From Acidovorax sp. YS12 (GTDB lineage Bacteria > Pseudomonadota > Gammaproteobacteria > Burkholderiales > Burkholderiaceae_C), in assembly GCA_021496925.1 (NCBI GenBank), contig CP053915.1, positions 2,046,001 through 2,110,000 of the forward strand: a stretch of DNA of 64,000 nucleotides, given 5' to 3'. The position numbers and the translations under genes were made by a program. Under the pieces are notes generated by a model. That model saw only the letters and a list, made by a program, of their open reading frames with translations. It was not told the DNA's origin and searched no databases. Position 1 is the first letter of the stretch, and each line of letters starts with the position of its first letter. This document shows positions 16,086-23,542 of this stretch, one piece after another.

Positions 16086-17440
16086 CGCCGCCCGCCGACG
16101 CCCTCGCCGCGCGCAGCCTCGCCAGCGTCTGGCACCCCTGCACGCAGATGAAGCGCCACGAGGCCGAGCCGCCCGTGGCCATCGCGCGCGCGCAGGGGCC
16201 GTGGCTCTACGGCACCGACGGCCGGCGCTACCTCGACGGCATCAGCTCCTGGTGGGTCAACCTGTTCGGCCACGGCCACCCGCACATCCAGGCCGCGCTC
16301 ACCGACCAGCTCGCGCGGCTCGACCACGTGATGCTCGCGGGCTTCACGCACGCGCCCGTGGTGGAACTGTCCGAGCGCCTGGCCGCGCTCACGGGCCTGG
16401 GCCATGCGTTCTACGGCAGCGACGGCGCATCCGCCACCGAGATCGCGCTCAAGATGAGCGCGCACTACTGGCGCAACCAGGGCCGCCCGGCCAAGAGCCG
16501 CTTCGTGGGCCTGGCCGGCGGCTACCACGGCGAGACCGTGGGCGCGCTCGCGGTGACCGACATCGCCCTGTTCCGCGAGGCCTACGCCCCGCTCGTGCGC
16601 CTGGCCGCCACCGCGCCCAGCCCCGACGCGCGCGGCGCCCGGCCCGGCGAATCGGCGCGCGGCGTGGCCCTGCGCGCCGCCGCCGCGCTCGAAGCCTGGC
16701 TGGCCGAGCACCACGCCACCACGGCCGCGCTGATCCTCGAGCCCCTGGTGCAGTGCGCCGCCGGCATGGCGATGCATGACGCCGAATACCTGCGCCGGGC
16801 GCGCGCGCTGTGCGACCGCTACGAGGTGCACCTCGTGGCCGACGAGATCGCCGTGGGCTTCGGCCGCACGGGCAGCATGTTCGCGCACCAGCAGGCGGGC
16901 ATCCGGCCCGACTTCCTCTGCCTGTCCAAGGGCCTCACGGGCGGCACGCTGCCGCTGTCGGCCGTGCTGACCACCGACGTGGTCTACGCTGCCTTCTACG
17001 ACGACGACGTGGCGCGCGGCTTCCTGCACTCGCACTCCTACACCGGCAACCCGCTGGCCTGCCGCGCGGCGCTGGCCACGCTGGAGCTGTTCGAGCAGAC
17101 CGATGCGCTGGCGCGCAACGTGCAGCGCGCGCAGGCCATCGACGCGGCCTGCGCGCCGCTCACCGCGCACCCGCGCGTGCGCCACGCGCGCCGCCAGGGC
17201 ATGGTCTGGGCCTGGGACGTGGACACACAGCTCCCCGACTTCGCGCGCCGCTACCACCGCCACGCCATGGCGCGCGGCCTGCTGCTGCGCCCCATCGGCA
17301 CCACCCTCTACGCCATGCCGCCCTACGTGCTCGACGACGAGGCGGTGCAGCACCTCGCCCACAACGCCCTGGCCGCGCTCGACGCCACGCTGGCCGAGGA
17401 AGCCGGCGCGGCCGCCCCCACCGAGGAGCGCCTGCCATGA
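16082..17440 (+). CDS. bioA: Adenosylmethionine--8-amino-7-oxononanoate aminotransferase
   Basis: 452-residue fold-type I PLP aminotransferase converting KAPA to DAPA in biotin synthesis, with SAM as amino donor. WHPCTQMK and GISSWWVNLFGHGHP are BioA-specific N-terminal motifs; the PLP lysine is K283 (LSKGLTGG). The frame is open far upstream through panD, but GTG 16082 forms a 4-base GTGA overlap with the panD stop and aligns with the family start. Its TGA overlaps the bioD ATG by 4 bases, so translation is coupled. Confidence 0.95.
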   Translation: MTPPADALAARSLASVWHPCTQMKRHEAEPPVAIARAQGPWLYGTDGRRYLDGISSWWVNLFGHGHPHIQAALTDQLARLDHVMLAGFTHAPVVELSERLAALTGLGHAFYGSDGASATEIALKMSAHYWRNQGRPAKSRFVGLAGGYHGETVGALAVTDIALFREAYAPLVRLAATAPSPDARGARPGESARGVALRAAAALEAWLAEHHATTAALILEPLVQCAAGMAMHDAEYLRRARALCDRYEVHLVADEIAVGFGRTGSMFAHQQAGIRPDFLCLSKGLTGGTLPLSAVLTTDVVYAAFYDDDVARGFLHSHSYTGNPLACRAALATLELFEQTDALARNVQRAQAIDAACAPLTAHPRVRHARRQGMVWAWDVDTQLPDFARRYHRHAMARGLLLRPIGTTLYAMPPYVLDDEAVQHLAHNALAALDATLAEEAGAAAPTEERLP

Positions 17441-18117
17441 CCCTGGGCGTGTTCGTCACCGGCACCGACACGGGCGTGGGCAAGAGCTTGGCCTCGGCCG
17501 CGCTCCTGCACGCGCTCGCGCGCCACCACGCGCGCGTGGTCGGCATGAAGCCCGTGGCCGCGGGCGCCGGGCTGCACGGCGGCCAGCTCGCCAACGAAGA
17601 CGCCGTGCTGCTGCGCGCCGCCTCCACCGTGGCCGTGCCGCCCGAGCTCGACAACCCCGTGCTGCTGCCCGAGCCGCTCTCGCCGCACATCGCGGCGGCG
17701 CGCGCTGGAACGGCCATTTCCATTCCCGCCATCGTGCAGAGCTACCGCCAGCTCGCCGCGCGCGCCGACGCCGTGGTGGTCGAGGGCGCCGGGGGCTTGC
17801 ACGTGCCGCTGTCCGACACCGAGACCGGCGCCGACCTGGCCCAGGCCCTGGGCCTGCCCATGGTGCTGGTCGTGGGCCTGCGCCTGGGCTGCCTGAACCA
17901 TGCCGCGCTCACGCTGGATGCCATCCGCGCGCGCGGCCTCGCGCTCGCGGGCTGGGTGGCCAACCGCATCGATCCGCACATGCTGGCGCCCGAGGACAAC
18001 ATCGCCTGGCTGCGCCAGCGCCTGGGCGTGCCGCTGCTGGCCGAACTGCCGCACCAGCCCCGGCCCGACGCGCGCGCCCTGGCCGCGCTCTACCAATTGC
18101 CCGCCGACTGGACATGA
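17437..18117 (+). CDS. bioD: Dethiobiotin synthetase
   Basis: 226-residue ATP-dependent carboxylase closing the ureido ring of dethiobiotin. The P-loop GTDTGVGKS occupies residues 9-17. KPVAAG, the acidic switch VVEGAGGLHVPL and the substrate segment ANRIDPHMLAPEDN are conserved. ATG 17437 overlaps bioA by 4 bases, and its TGA overlaps the bioF ATG by 4. bioB, the last step, is not in the window. Confidence 0.95.
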   Translation: MTLGVFVTGTDTGVGKSLASAALLHALARHHARVVGMKPVAAGAGLHGGQLANEDAVLLRAASTVAVPPELDNPVLLPEPLSPHIAAARAGTAISIPAIVQSYRQLAARADAVVVEGAGGLHVPLSDTETGADLAQALGLPMVLVVGLRLGCLNHAALTLDAIRARGLALAGWVANRIDPHMLAPEDNIAWLRQRLGVPLLAELPHQPRPDARALAALYQLPADWT

Positions 18118-19316
18118 CCACTGCTCCCTCTTGGATCGACGAATTCCCCGCGCGCATCGCCGCGCTGGACGATGCCCACCTGCGCCGCAGGCGCCGCGCC
18201 GTGGTGCCCGCCGAGGGCGCCCACCTCACCGTGGACGGCGTGCCCATGCTGGCCTTCTGCAGCAACGACTACCTGGGCCTCGCGGCACACCCCGCGCTGG
18301 CCGAGGCGGCCCGCGCGGCCACGCACGAATTCGGCGTGGGCTCGGGCAGCTCGCCGCTGGTCAGCGGCCACAGCACGGCCAACGCCGCGCTGGAGGACGA
18401 CCTCGCGCGCTTCGTGCAGCTGCCGCGCGCGCTCTACTTCTACGCGGGCTACGCGACCAACATCGGCATCGTGCCCGCGCTCGTGGGCGAGGGCGACGCG
18501 CTGTTCTCCGACGCGCTCAACCACGCCTGCCTGATCGACGGCGCGCGCCTGTCGCGCGCCACGGTGCACCGCTACGCGCATGCGGACCTCGCGGCGCTGG
18601 GCGGCCTGCTCGCGGCCAGCCCCGCGCGGCGCAAGCTCGTCATCACCGACGCCGTGTTCAGCATGGACGGCGACGTGGCCGACGTGCGCGCGCTGCTGGC
18701 CCTGTGCGAACGGCACGACGCGCTGCTCTTGATCGACGACGCCCACGGTTTCGGCGTGCTCGGCCCCGAGGGGCGCGGCACGCTGGCCGAGGCGGGCCTC
18801 ACCGGCGCGAACGCCTCGCCGCGCGTGCTCTACATGGCCACGCTGGGCAAGGCCGCGGGCGTGGCGGGTGCCTTCGTCGCCGGGCCCGGCGCGCTCGTCG
18901 AATGGCTGGTGCAGAAGACGCGCAGCTACATCTTCGCCACGGCAGCGCCCGCGCTGCTCGCGCGGGCGCTGCAGGCCAGCCTGCGCGTGATCGCCGCCGA
19001 GGGCTGGCGGCGCGAGCAGCTCGCGGCGCGCATCGCCCAGTTGCGCACCGGCCTGGCGCCGCTGCTGCAAGGCACGCACTGGCGGCTGGGCGACTCGCGC
19101 ACGGCCGTGCAGGCCCTGGTCATCGGCGCCAACGACGAGGCCCTGGCCGTGATGGACGGCCTGCGCGCGCGCGGCCTGTGGGTGCCCGCCATCCGCCCGC
19201 CCACGGTGCCCGAGGGCACGGCACGGCTGCGCATCGCGCTGTCGGCCGCGCACACCGAGGCCGACGTGCAGCGCCTGCTGCAGGCGCTGGCCGCGCTGCG
19301 CCCGGCGCACGCCTGA
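18114..19316 (+). CDS. bioF: 8-amino-7-oxononanoate synthase
   Basis: 400-residue alpha-oxoamine synthase joining pimeloyl thioester and alanine to make KAPA. Family signatures: FCSNDYLGLAAHP, GSGSSPLVSGH, DDAHGFGVLG and the PLP lysine K246 in ATLGKAAG. ATG 18114 overlaps bioD by 4 bases. Gene order A-D-F places the genes in reverse of the reaction order F-A-D. A 23-base gap with AGGAGG-like CGGAGG leads to the next gene. Confidence 0.95.
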   Translation: MTTAPSWIDEFPARIAALDDAHLRRRRRAVVPAEGAHLTVDGVPMLAFCSNDYLGLAAHPALAEAARAATHEFGVGSGSSPLVSGHSTANAALEDDLARFVQLPRALYFYAGYATNIGIVPALVGEGDALFSDALNHACLIDGARLSRATVHRYAHADLAALGGLLAASPARRKLVITDAVFSMDGDVADVRALLALCERHDALLLIDDAHGFGVLGPEGRGTLAEAGLTGANASPRVLYMATLGKAAGVAGAFVAGPGALVEWLVQKTRSYIFATAAPALLARALQASLRVIAAEGWRREQLAARIAQLRTGLAPLLQGTHWRLGDSRTAVQALVIGANDEALAVMDGLRARGLWVPAIRPPTVPEGTARLRIALSAAHTEADVQRLLQALAALRPAHA

Positions 19317-19339
19317 TTTGTTCCACCCGGAGGTTTTCC

Positions 19340-19699
19340 ATGCCCCACCTGACCGTCGAATATTCCCGCAACCTCGCCGGCTTCCCCGAAGCCCAGGCGC
19401 TCACCGAGCTCAACGCCGCCGTCTGCGCCAGCCCCGAAGTGGCCGACGAGGCCGACCTCAAGACCCGCATCGTGCCCGTGCCGCAGTTCGCGGTCGGCAC
19501 CGCGCCCGCGAACCGCGCCTTCGTGCACGCGCAGCTGCGCCTGCTCTCGGGCCGCAGCGACGCGGTGAAGAAGGAACTGTCGGACGCCATCGCCGCCGTG
19601 CTGCGCCGCCTCACCCCGCAGCCAGCCGGCATGCTGGTGCAGCTCAGCGTCGAGATCGCCGACATGGACCGGGGCAGCTACTACAAGGGCCGCCTGTAA
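19340..19699 (+). CDS. 5-carboxymethyl-2-hydroxymuconate isomerase-like tautomerase
   Basis: 119-residue member of the CHMI (HpcD/HpaF) family of the tautomerase superfamily, starting M-P-H-L-T-V-E-Y-S with the catalytic Pro exposed after Met removal. CHMI acts in homoprotocatechuate degradation, but no other gene of that pathway is nearby, so the substrate here is uncertain. ATG 19340 follows CCGGAGG. It may be a passenger in the biotin operon. Its last bases overlap the tapT coding frame. Confidence 0.85.
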   Translation: MPHLTVEYSRNLAGFPEAQALTELNAAVCASPEVADEADLKTRIVPVPQFAVGTAPANRAFVHAQLRLLSGRSDAVKKELSDAIAAVLRRLTPQPAGMLVQLSVEIADMDRGSYYKGRL

Positions 19700-20361
19700 A
19701 CCCCGCGGCTTCCACCACGGCCCCGCGCACGCGCTGCGCGCAGTGCCTGCGCCCGCCGCGCGCCTGCCTGTGCGCGCTGATACGGCCGGTGCACAGCCCC
19801 GTGCAGCTGCTGGTGCTGCAGCACCCCGCCGAGGTGCTGGAGGCCAAGGGCACGGCGCGCCTGCTGCACCTGTGCCTGCCGGGCAGCCGGCTGGAAGTGG
19901 GCGAGCGGTTCGACCCCGCGCAACTGGCCGCCTGGCTGCACGCGCCCTGGCGCGCGGGCGATGCGCCGCGCCACGGCGTGCTGCTGTACCCGCCGACACC
20001 CCACGGCGGTTCCCTGGGCCTCGCGGCCAGCGCGCCCTGGCCCTGCCCCACGCCCGCGCCGCACGCGCTGCGGCTCATCGTGCTCGACGGCACCTGGCGC
20101 AAGAGCCGCAAGATGCTCTACGCCAACCCCGCCCTGCAGACGCTGCCACGCCTGGCGCTGGCGCACCCGCCGCCCTCGCGCTACGGCGAACTGCGCAAGG
20201 CCCAGGCCGCGCACCAGCGCAGCACGCTGGAAGCCACGGCCTGCGCGCTGGCGCAGCTCGATCCCGCCGGCCCGGCGCCGCACGCGCTGTGGCAGGCTTT
20301 CGAGGGCCTGCTGGCGCAGCAGGCCGCGCTGCGGCAGCCATTCGCCCGTAACACGGCCTGA
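19696..20361 (+). CDS. tapT: DTW-domain tRNA-uridine aminocarboxypropyltransferase, no standard start codon
   Basis: About 221 residues, DTW-domain family (acp3U modification of tRNA). The zinc-like cluster C-x2-C-x7-C-x-C (RCAQCLRPPRACLCA) opens the protein and the signature VLDGTWRKSRKM is present, followed by PSRYGELRKAQ. No ATG, GTG or TTG exists in frame between 19321 and the conserved cysteines. The expected start position carries GTA at 19696. A single change A19698G would give GTG here and turn the previous TAA stop into TGA, recreating the 4-base overlap seen elsewhere in this operon. Either a sequence error, a non-standard start, or a damaged gene. Confidence 0.75.
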   Translation, partial: VNPAASTTAPRTRCAQCLRPPRACLCALIRPVHSPVQLLVLQHPAEVLEAKGTARLLHLCLPGSRLEVGERFDPAQLAAWLHAPWRAGDAPRHGVLLYPPTPHGGSLGLAASAPWPCPTPAPHALRLIVLDGTWRKSRKMLYANPALQTLPRLALAHPPPSRYGELRKAQAAHQRSTLEATACALAQLDPAGPAPHALWQAFEGLLAQQAALRQPFARNTA

Positions 20362-20369
20362 GCGGTGTA

Positions 20370-20891
20370 TCAGGGTTTTTGCCGTAACTCCTGTAGCTCT
20401 TTTTCCAGGCCCTGCAGCTCAGCCTCCAGCGCTTGCGTGCGTTCGTTGCAGGCTTCCTCGGCCGCTTCCATTTCACCGGCGGCCTCCTGCGCCTCCAGCC
20501 TGCCCGCCACCGTGCGCCGCCGTTCGGCCAGCGTCTGGCGTTCGGCCAGGGCCGCCCGTTCGCGCGCGCACTGGGCACGGTGTTCTTCGAGGTCGGCCTG
20601 CGCGTTGGCCACGCCACTGGTTTCCAGCGCGGTGCGGCGCTGCCAGCGTTCGCCGAAAACGCCCTCCTTCTTCGCGGCAGGCGCGCGCTTGGCGGGGGCG
20701 GAGGCGGAGGCGGGCACGGCGGGCCCCGTGGGGAGCTTGACCTCGATCTCCTCCCCCTGCCCCGGGCAACGGGCGTCCTGGAAGGTGACCTTGCCATCGG
20801 CGCCCTGGCATTTGTAGATGGCCCAGGCTGGCGTGGCCGGGAGCAGCGCGGCGGCCGCCACGGCGGCCATGGCCCATGTCGTCTTGCGCAT
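20370..20891 (-). CDS. DUF4124-domain exported protein with coiled coil
   Basis: 173-residue periplasmic protein. The signal peptide runs to about residue 24 (PAWA-IYKC). The small DUF4124 domain follows (IYKCQGADGKVTFQDARCPGQGEEI) with its two cysteines, then a linker rich in Ala/Pro/Lys and a long Glu/Arg/Ala/Gln-rich coiled coil from about residue 85 to the end. Start ATG at 20889-20891 has the site AAGGAAAGGAAG; the longer frame is spurious. Convergent with tapT with only 8 bases between. Function unknown; an envelope role is likely. Confidence 0.85.
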   Translation of the reverse strand: MRKTTWAMAAVAAAALLPATPAWAIYKCQGADGKVTFQDARCPGQGEEIEVKLPTGPAVPASASAPAKRAPAAKKEGVFGERWQRRTALETSGVANAQADLEEHRAQCARERAALAERQTLAERRRTVAGRLEAQEAAGEMEAAEEACNERTQALEAELQGLEKELQELRQKP

Positions 20892-20942
20892 CGACTTCCT
20901 TTCCTTCGCGCAGGCCCGCCGCAGCAGGCGCCATGCGCTCAT

Positions 20943-20995
20943 GTTTCGATAGCTGCTTGCGCTTTCCCGGTAAGGCCTGGAGGCCGATTTGACTG
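20943..20995 (-). repeat. Dispersed hairpin repeat, reverse copy
   Basis: Reads TAGCTGCTTGCGCTTTCCCG with a GGCCTGGAGGCC arm on the plus strand, i.e. the inverse of the copy at 7912. It lies between the response-regulator and DUF4124 genes, both leftward. Confidence 0.75.
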
Positions 20996-21016
20996 CTAAT
21001 TTCCGTACAGGAAAGG

Positions 21017-22639
21017 TCAGCGCCCGCCCGCGGGCCGCAGCAGCGCCATGTACTGGCGGTACTTGGCATTGTCGGGGTTGATCTCGTTCACGCGCTCGAG
21101 CAGGCCCATGATTTCGGCCAGCAGGGCGTCGGAGCGCCCCTCGGCGCGCATCTGCCCGATCAGCAGGCCGCACAGGTTCATCATCATCACCTCGCTGTGC
21201 GGCAGGTTCTGCAGCGCGATGCGCAGCAGCCGCGCGCCTTCGGCAAACTGGCCCTGGCGCCCCAGCAGCACGCCCTGGTTGTTGATGCTGATGGCTTCCT
21301 CGCGCGACTCGGCGATGAGCGTGCGCCCCTCCTCGCCCATCTGCGCCTGCTCGAACAGCTCCTGCACCTGGCCGGAGAGCTGCGCATCCTCGTGGTGCGA
21401 CTTGACCAGGTTGCGCATCAGCGCGCAGGCCTGCTCCTTGCGCCCCTGGGCCAGCATGCTATGGGCCACTTCCATGGCGGTCTGCGGGCTGGCCTTGTCG
21501 GCGTGGCTGGCCAGCAGCGCCTCGACCTGCGCCATGGCGGCCTGCGCCTCTTCGGCCTGCCCCGCCTTGTGGTGCACGGCGCTTTGCACGGCGGCGGCCT
21601 GGATGGCGATGTTGACGCCGTCCTTGCTGTCCTTGAACACCTCGTTGGTGCGCTTGAGCAGCTTCAGCGCCTCCTCCGGGCTGTCGTTGTCGGACAGCAC
21701 GCGCGCCAGCGCCACGTAGGCCGCGGGGTGCTTGTTGGAGGAGAACTCGCTGATCTGGATGGTTTTCTCGAACGCGCCCTGCGCCACGTCGAGCGCGCCG
21801 TTGCGCCAGGCGGTCTCGCCCAGCGCCCGCTGGCGGTAGGCCGAGTTGGGCGAGAGCTTCACGGCGGCCTGCAGCACCTGCTGGGCCTGGGGCTTGTCGC
21901 CCATGGCGTCGAAGGTCTTGGCGAGCCAGTCGGCGGCCTCGATGAACATGCGGTTTTCCTCCAGCACCTGGCGGAACTGGCTGCGCGCCATCTCGTACTG
22001 GCCCTGGTGGAAGTACACCTTGCCCAGGCCGGTGCGCGCCCAGGGCACGCTGCGCGCGGCCAGCACCGACTCGAACAGGGTCTTGGCGCCGTCGTAGTCG
22101 CCCAGCTTGAGCAGCAGGTCGCTCTTGATGCGCAGGATCTCGGGGGCCTTGCCGCCCTCGCCCGCCAGCAGCTGGTTGCAGCGCGCCAGCGCCGTGGCGT
22201 AGTCGCGCCCGCGCAGCGCCTCCTCCACGCCGCGCAGGGCCTGCTTCTTGACGATGAGGCGCTCCAGGCGGCCTTCGAGGATGTTCTGGTTGATCGGCTT
22301 GAGCAGGTATTCGTCGGGCTTGGCCTCGGCCGCGCCCATGATCATCTCGGCGGTTTTCTCCGCCGTGACCATGACCCAGATGGTGGACACGCCGATGTAG
22401 TCGTGCAGCCGCGCCTCGTCCAGCACCTGCTGGCCGTTCAGGCCGATGCCAAGGTTGAAGTCGCAGATCACCACGTCGTAGCGGTTGGTGCGCAGGTGGT
22501 TGAGCGCGTCGCGGCCGCTGGCGGCGGTGTCCACGCGCGTCACGCCCATGGAGCGCACCAGGTCGCGCAGGATGGTGCGCATGCCCTGGTAGTCGTCCAC
22601 GACCAGCACCTTGGCCTTCGTCAATGCAGCAGATGGCAT
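21017..22639 (-). CDS. Response regulator with C-terminal TPR array
   Basis: 540 residues. The N-terminal receiver domain has acidic pocket D15/D16 and phospho-acceptor D60 (VVICDFNLG), and ends with LLKPIN. From about residue 140 to the end there are helical tetratricopeptide-like repeats (for example WARTGLGKVYFHQGQYEMARSQF and AYRQRALGETAWRNGALDVA). There is no DNA-binding or enzymatic output, so signalling is by protein contact. It follows the histidine kinase gene by 15 bases on the same strand, its likely cognate kinase. Confidence 0.92.
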   Translation of the reverse strand: MPSAALTKAKVLVVDDYQGMRTILRDLVRSMGVTRVDTAASGRDALNHLRTNRYDVVICDFNLGIGLNGQQVLDEARLHDYIGVSTIWVMVTAEKTAEMIMGAAEAKPDEYLLKPINQNILEGRLERLIVKKQALRGVEEALRGRDYATALARCNQLLAGEGGKAPEILRIKSDLLLKLGDYDGAKTLFESVLAARSVPWARTGLGKVYFHQGQYEMARSQFRQVLEENRMFIEAADWLAKTFDAMGDKPQAQQVLQAAVKLSPNSAYRQRALGETAWRNGALDVAQGAFEKTIQISEFSSNKHPAAYVALARVLSDNDSPEEALKLLKRTNEVFKDSKDGVNIAIQAAAVQSAVHHKAGQAEEAQAAMAQVEALLASHADKASPQTAMEVAHSMLAQGRKEQACALMRNLVKSHHEDAQLSGQVQELFEQAQMGEEGRTLIAESREEAISINNQGVLLGRQGQFAEGARLLRIALQNLPHSEVMMMNLCGLLIGQMRAEGRSDALLAEIMGLLERVNEINPDNAKYRQYMALLRPAGGR

Positions 22640-22654
22640 GTTGTTTGTTCTTTC

Positions 22655-23350
22655 CTACGGCAGCCGCACGACGAAGCAGCCGCCGCCCCAGGCGCCGCCG
22701 TTCTCGATGATGAGCATGCCCTGGCGGCCGCCGTTGCGGTGCACGCGCGCCACCTGGGCCGAGAAGTAAAAGCCCAGCCCGGTGCTGCCGGTGCGGAAGT
22801 TCACCCCGGCGGCGCTGGCGTTCACGCGCTCGTCGCGCAGCATGTGCGCCGGGTAGCCCTGGCCGTTGTCCTCCACGCGCAGCTCCAGGCACCCGCCGTC
22901 GATGCGCGCGGCGATGCGGATTTTGTCGCGCGTGTAGTGGAAGGCGTTGTTCAGCGCGTTCAGCAGCACCCCGGCCATCAGGTCGCGGTCCAGGTACCAG
23001 TAGCAGCCGGCGTCGCAATCGACCTCCACCCCGATGTCCTTGAACGCCATGACCGGCCGGTACATCGCCAGCGCGTCCTCGACCAGCTCGGCGACCGGGC
23101 ACTCGGCGATATCGACCGGGTAGATGGCCTTGTCCAGCTTGTACAGGCTCAGCAGCTGGATGAGGTTGGCATTCATCCGGTTGGCCTGGTAGATCACGCC
23201 CCCCAGGTCGGTGTAGTCCTGCATGTCGCCGTGGGCCTTGCACTGCGCGGCGATTTTCTCCAACGCGCTGATCTGCACGTTCAGCGAGTTCTTCATGTCG
23301 TGGATGGACGAGGCCATCAAATCGGTGAAACTGATGTCATCTTGTGCCAT
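22655..23350 (-). CDS. Soluble histidine kinase
   Basis: 231-residue short kinase with no transmembrane segment. The phospho-acceptor motif SSIHDMKNS (H17) is almost at the N-terminus. N-box LLNALNNAFHYT and G-boxes VEDNGQGYP and GSTGLGFYF form the HATPase domain. The start ATG at 23348-23350 (MAQDDIS) is preferred to the longer GC-rich extension. There is no sensor domain, so it must sense through a partner. Upstream partner of the TPR response regulator. Confidence 0.9.
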   Translation of the reverse strand: MAQDDISFTDLMASSIHDMKNSLNVQISALEKIAAQCKAHGDMQDYTDLGGVIYQANRMNANLIQLLSLYKLDKAIYPVDIAECPVAELVEDALAMYRPVMAFKDIGVEVDCDAGCYWYLDRDLMAGVLLNALNNAFHYTRDKIRIAARIDGGCLELRVEDNGQGYPAHMLRDERVNASAAGVNFRTGSTGLGFYFSAQVARVHRNGGRQGMLIIENGGAWGGGCFVVRLP

Positions 23351-23442
23351 GGAGCATCTTCCGTCGGGCCTGCGTTGTGCGCGTCCTTTATCGTGCCATG
23401 CCGGGGCGGCGTTGCGCGCCACGCGCGGCCAGGGCAACGACT

Positions 23443-23492
23443 CCTTTTTTCATAGCTGCCAGCGCTTGCCAGGCAAGGGCTGGAGGTTGTTT
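23443..23492 (-). repeat. Dispersed hairpin repeat, reverse copy
   Basis: Plus strand reads TTTTTTCATAGCTGCCAGCG then CTTGCC-AGG-CAAGG and GCTGGAGG, the inverse of the forward unit. It is located upstream of the kinase and downstream of pabBC. Confidence 0.8.
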
Positions 23493-23542
23493 CCGATTGT
23501 ATCCCGGGCACGGGCGGGCGCGCCCGTGGTGCGGCGGCGGCG

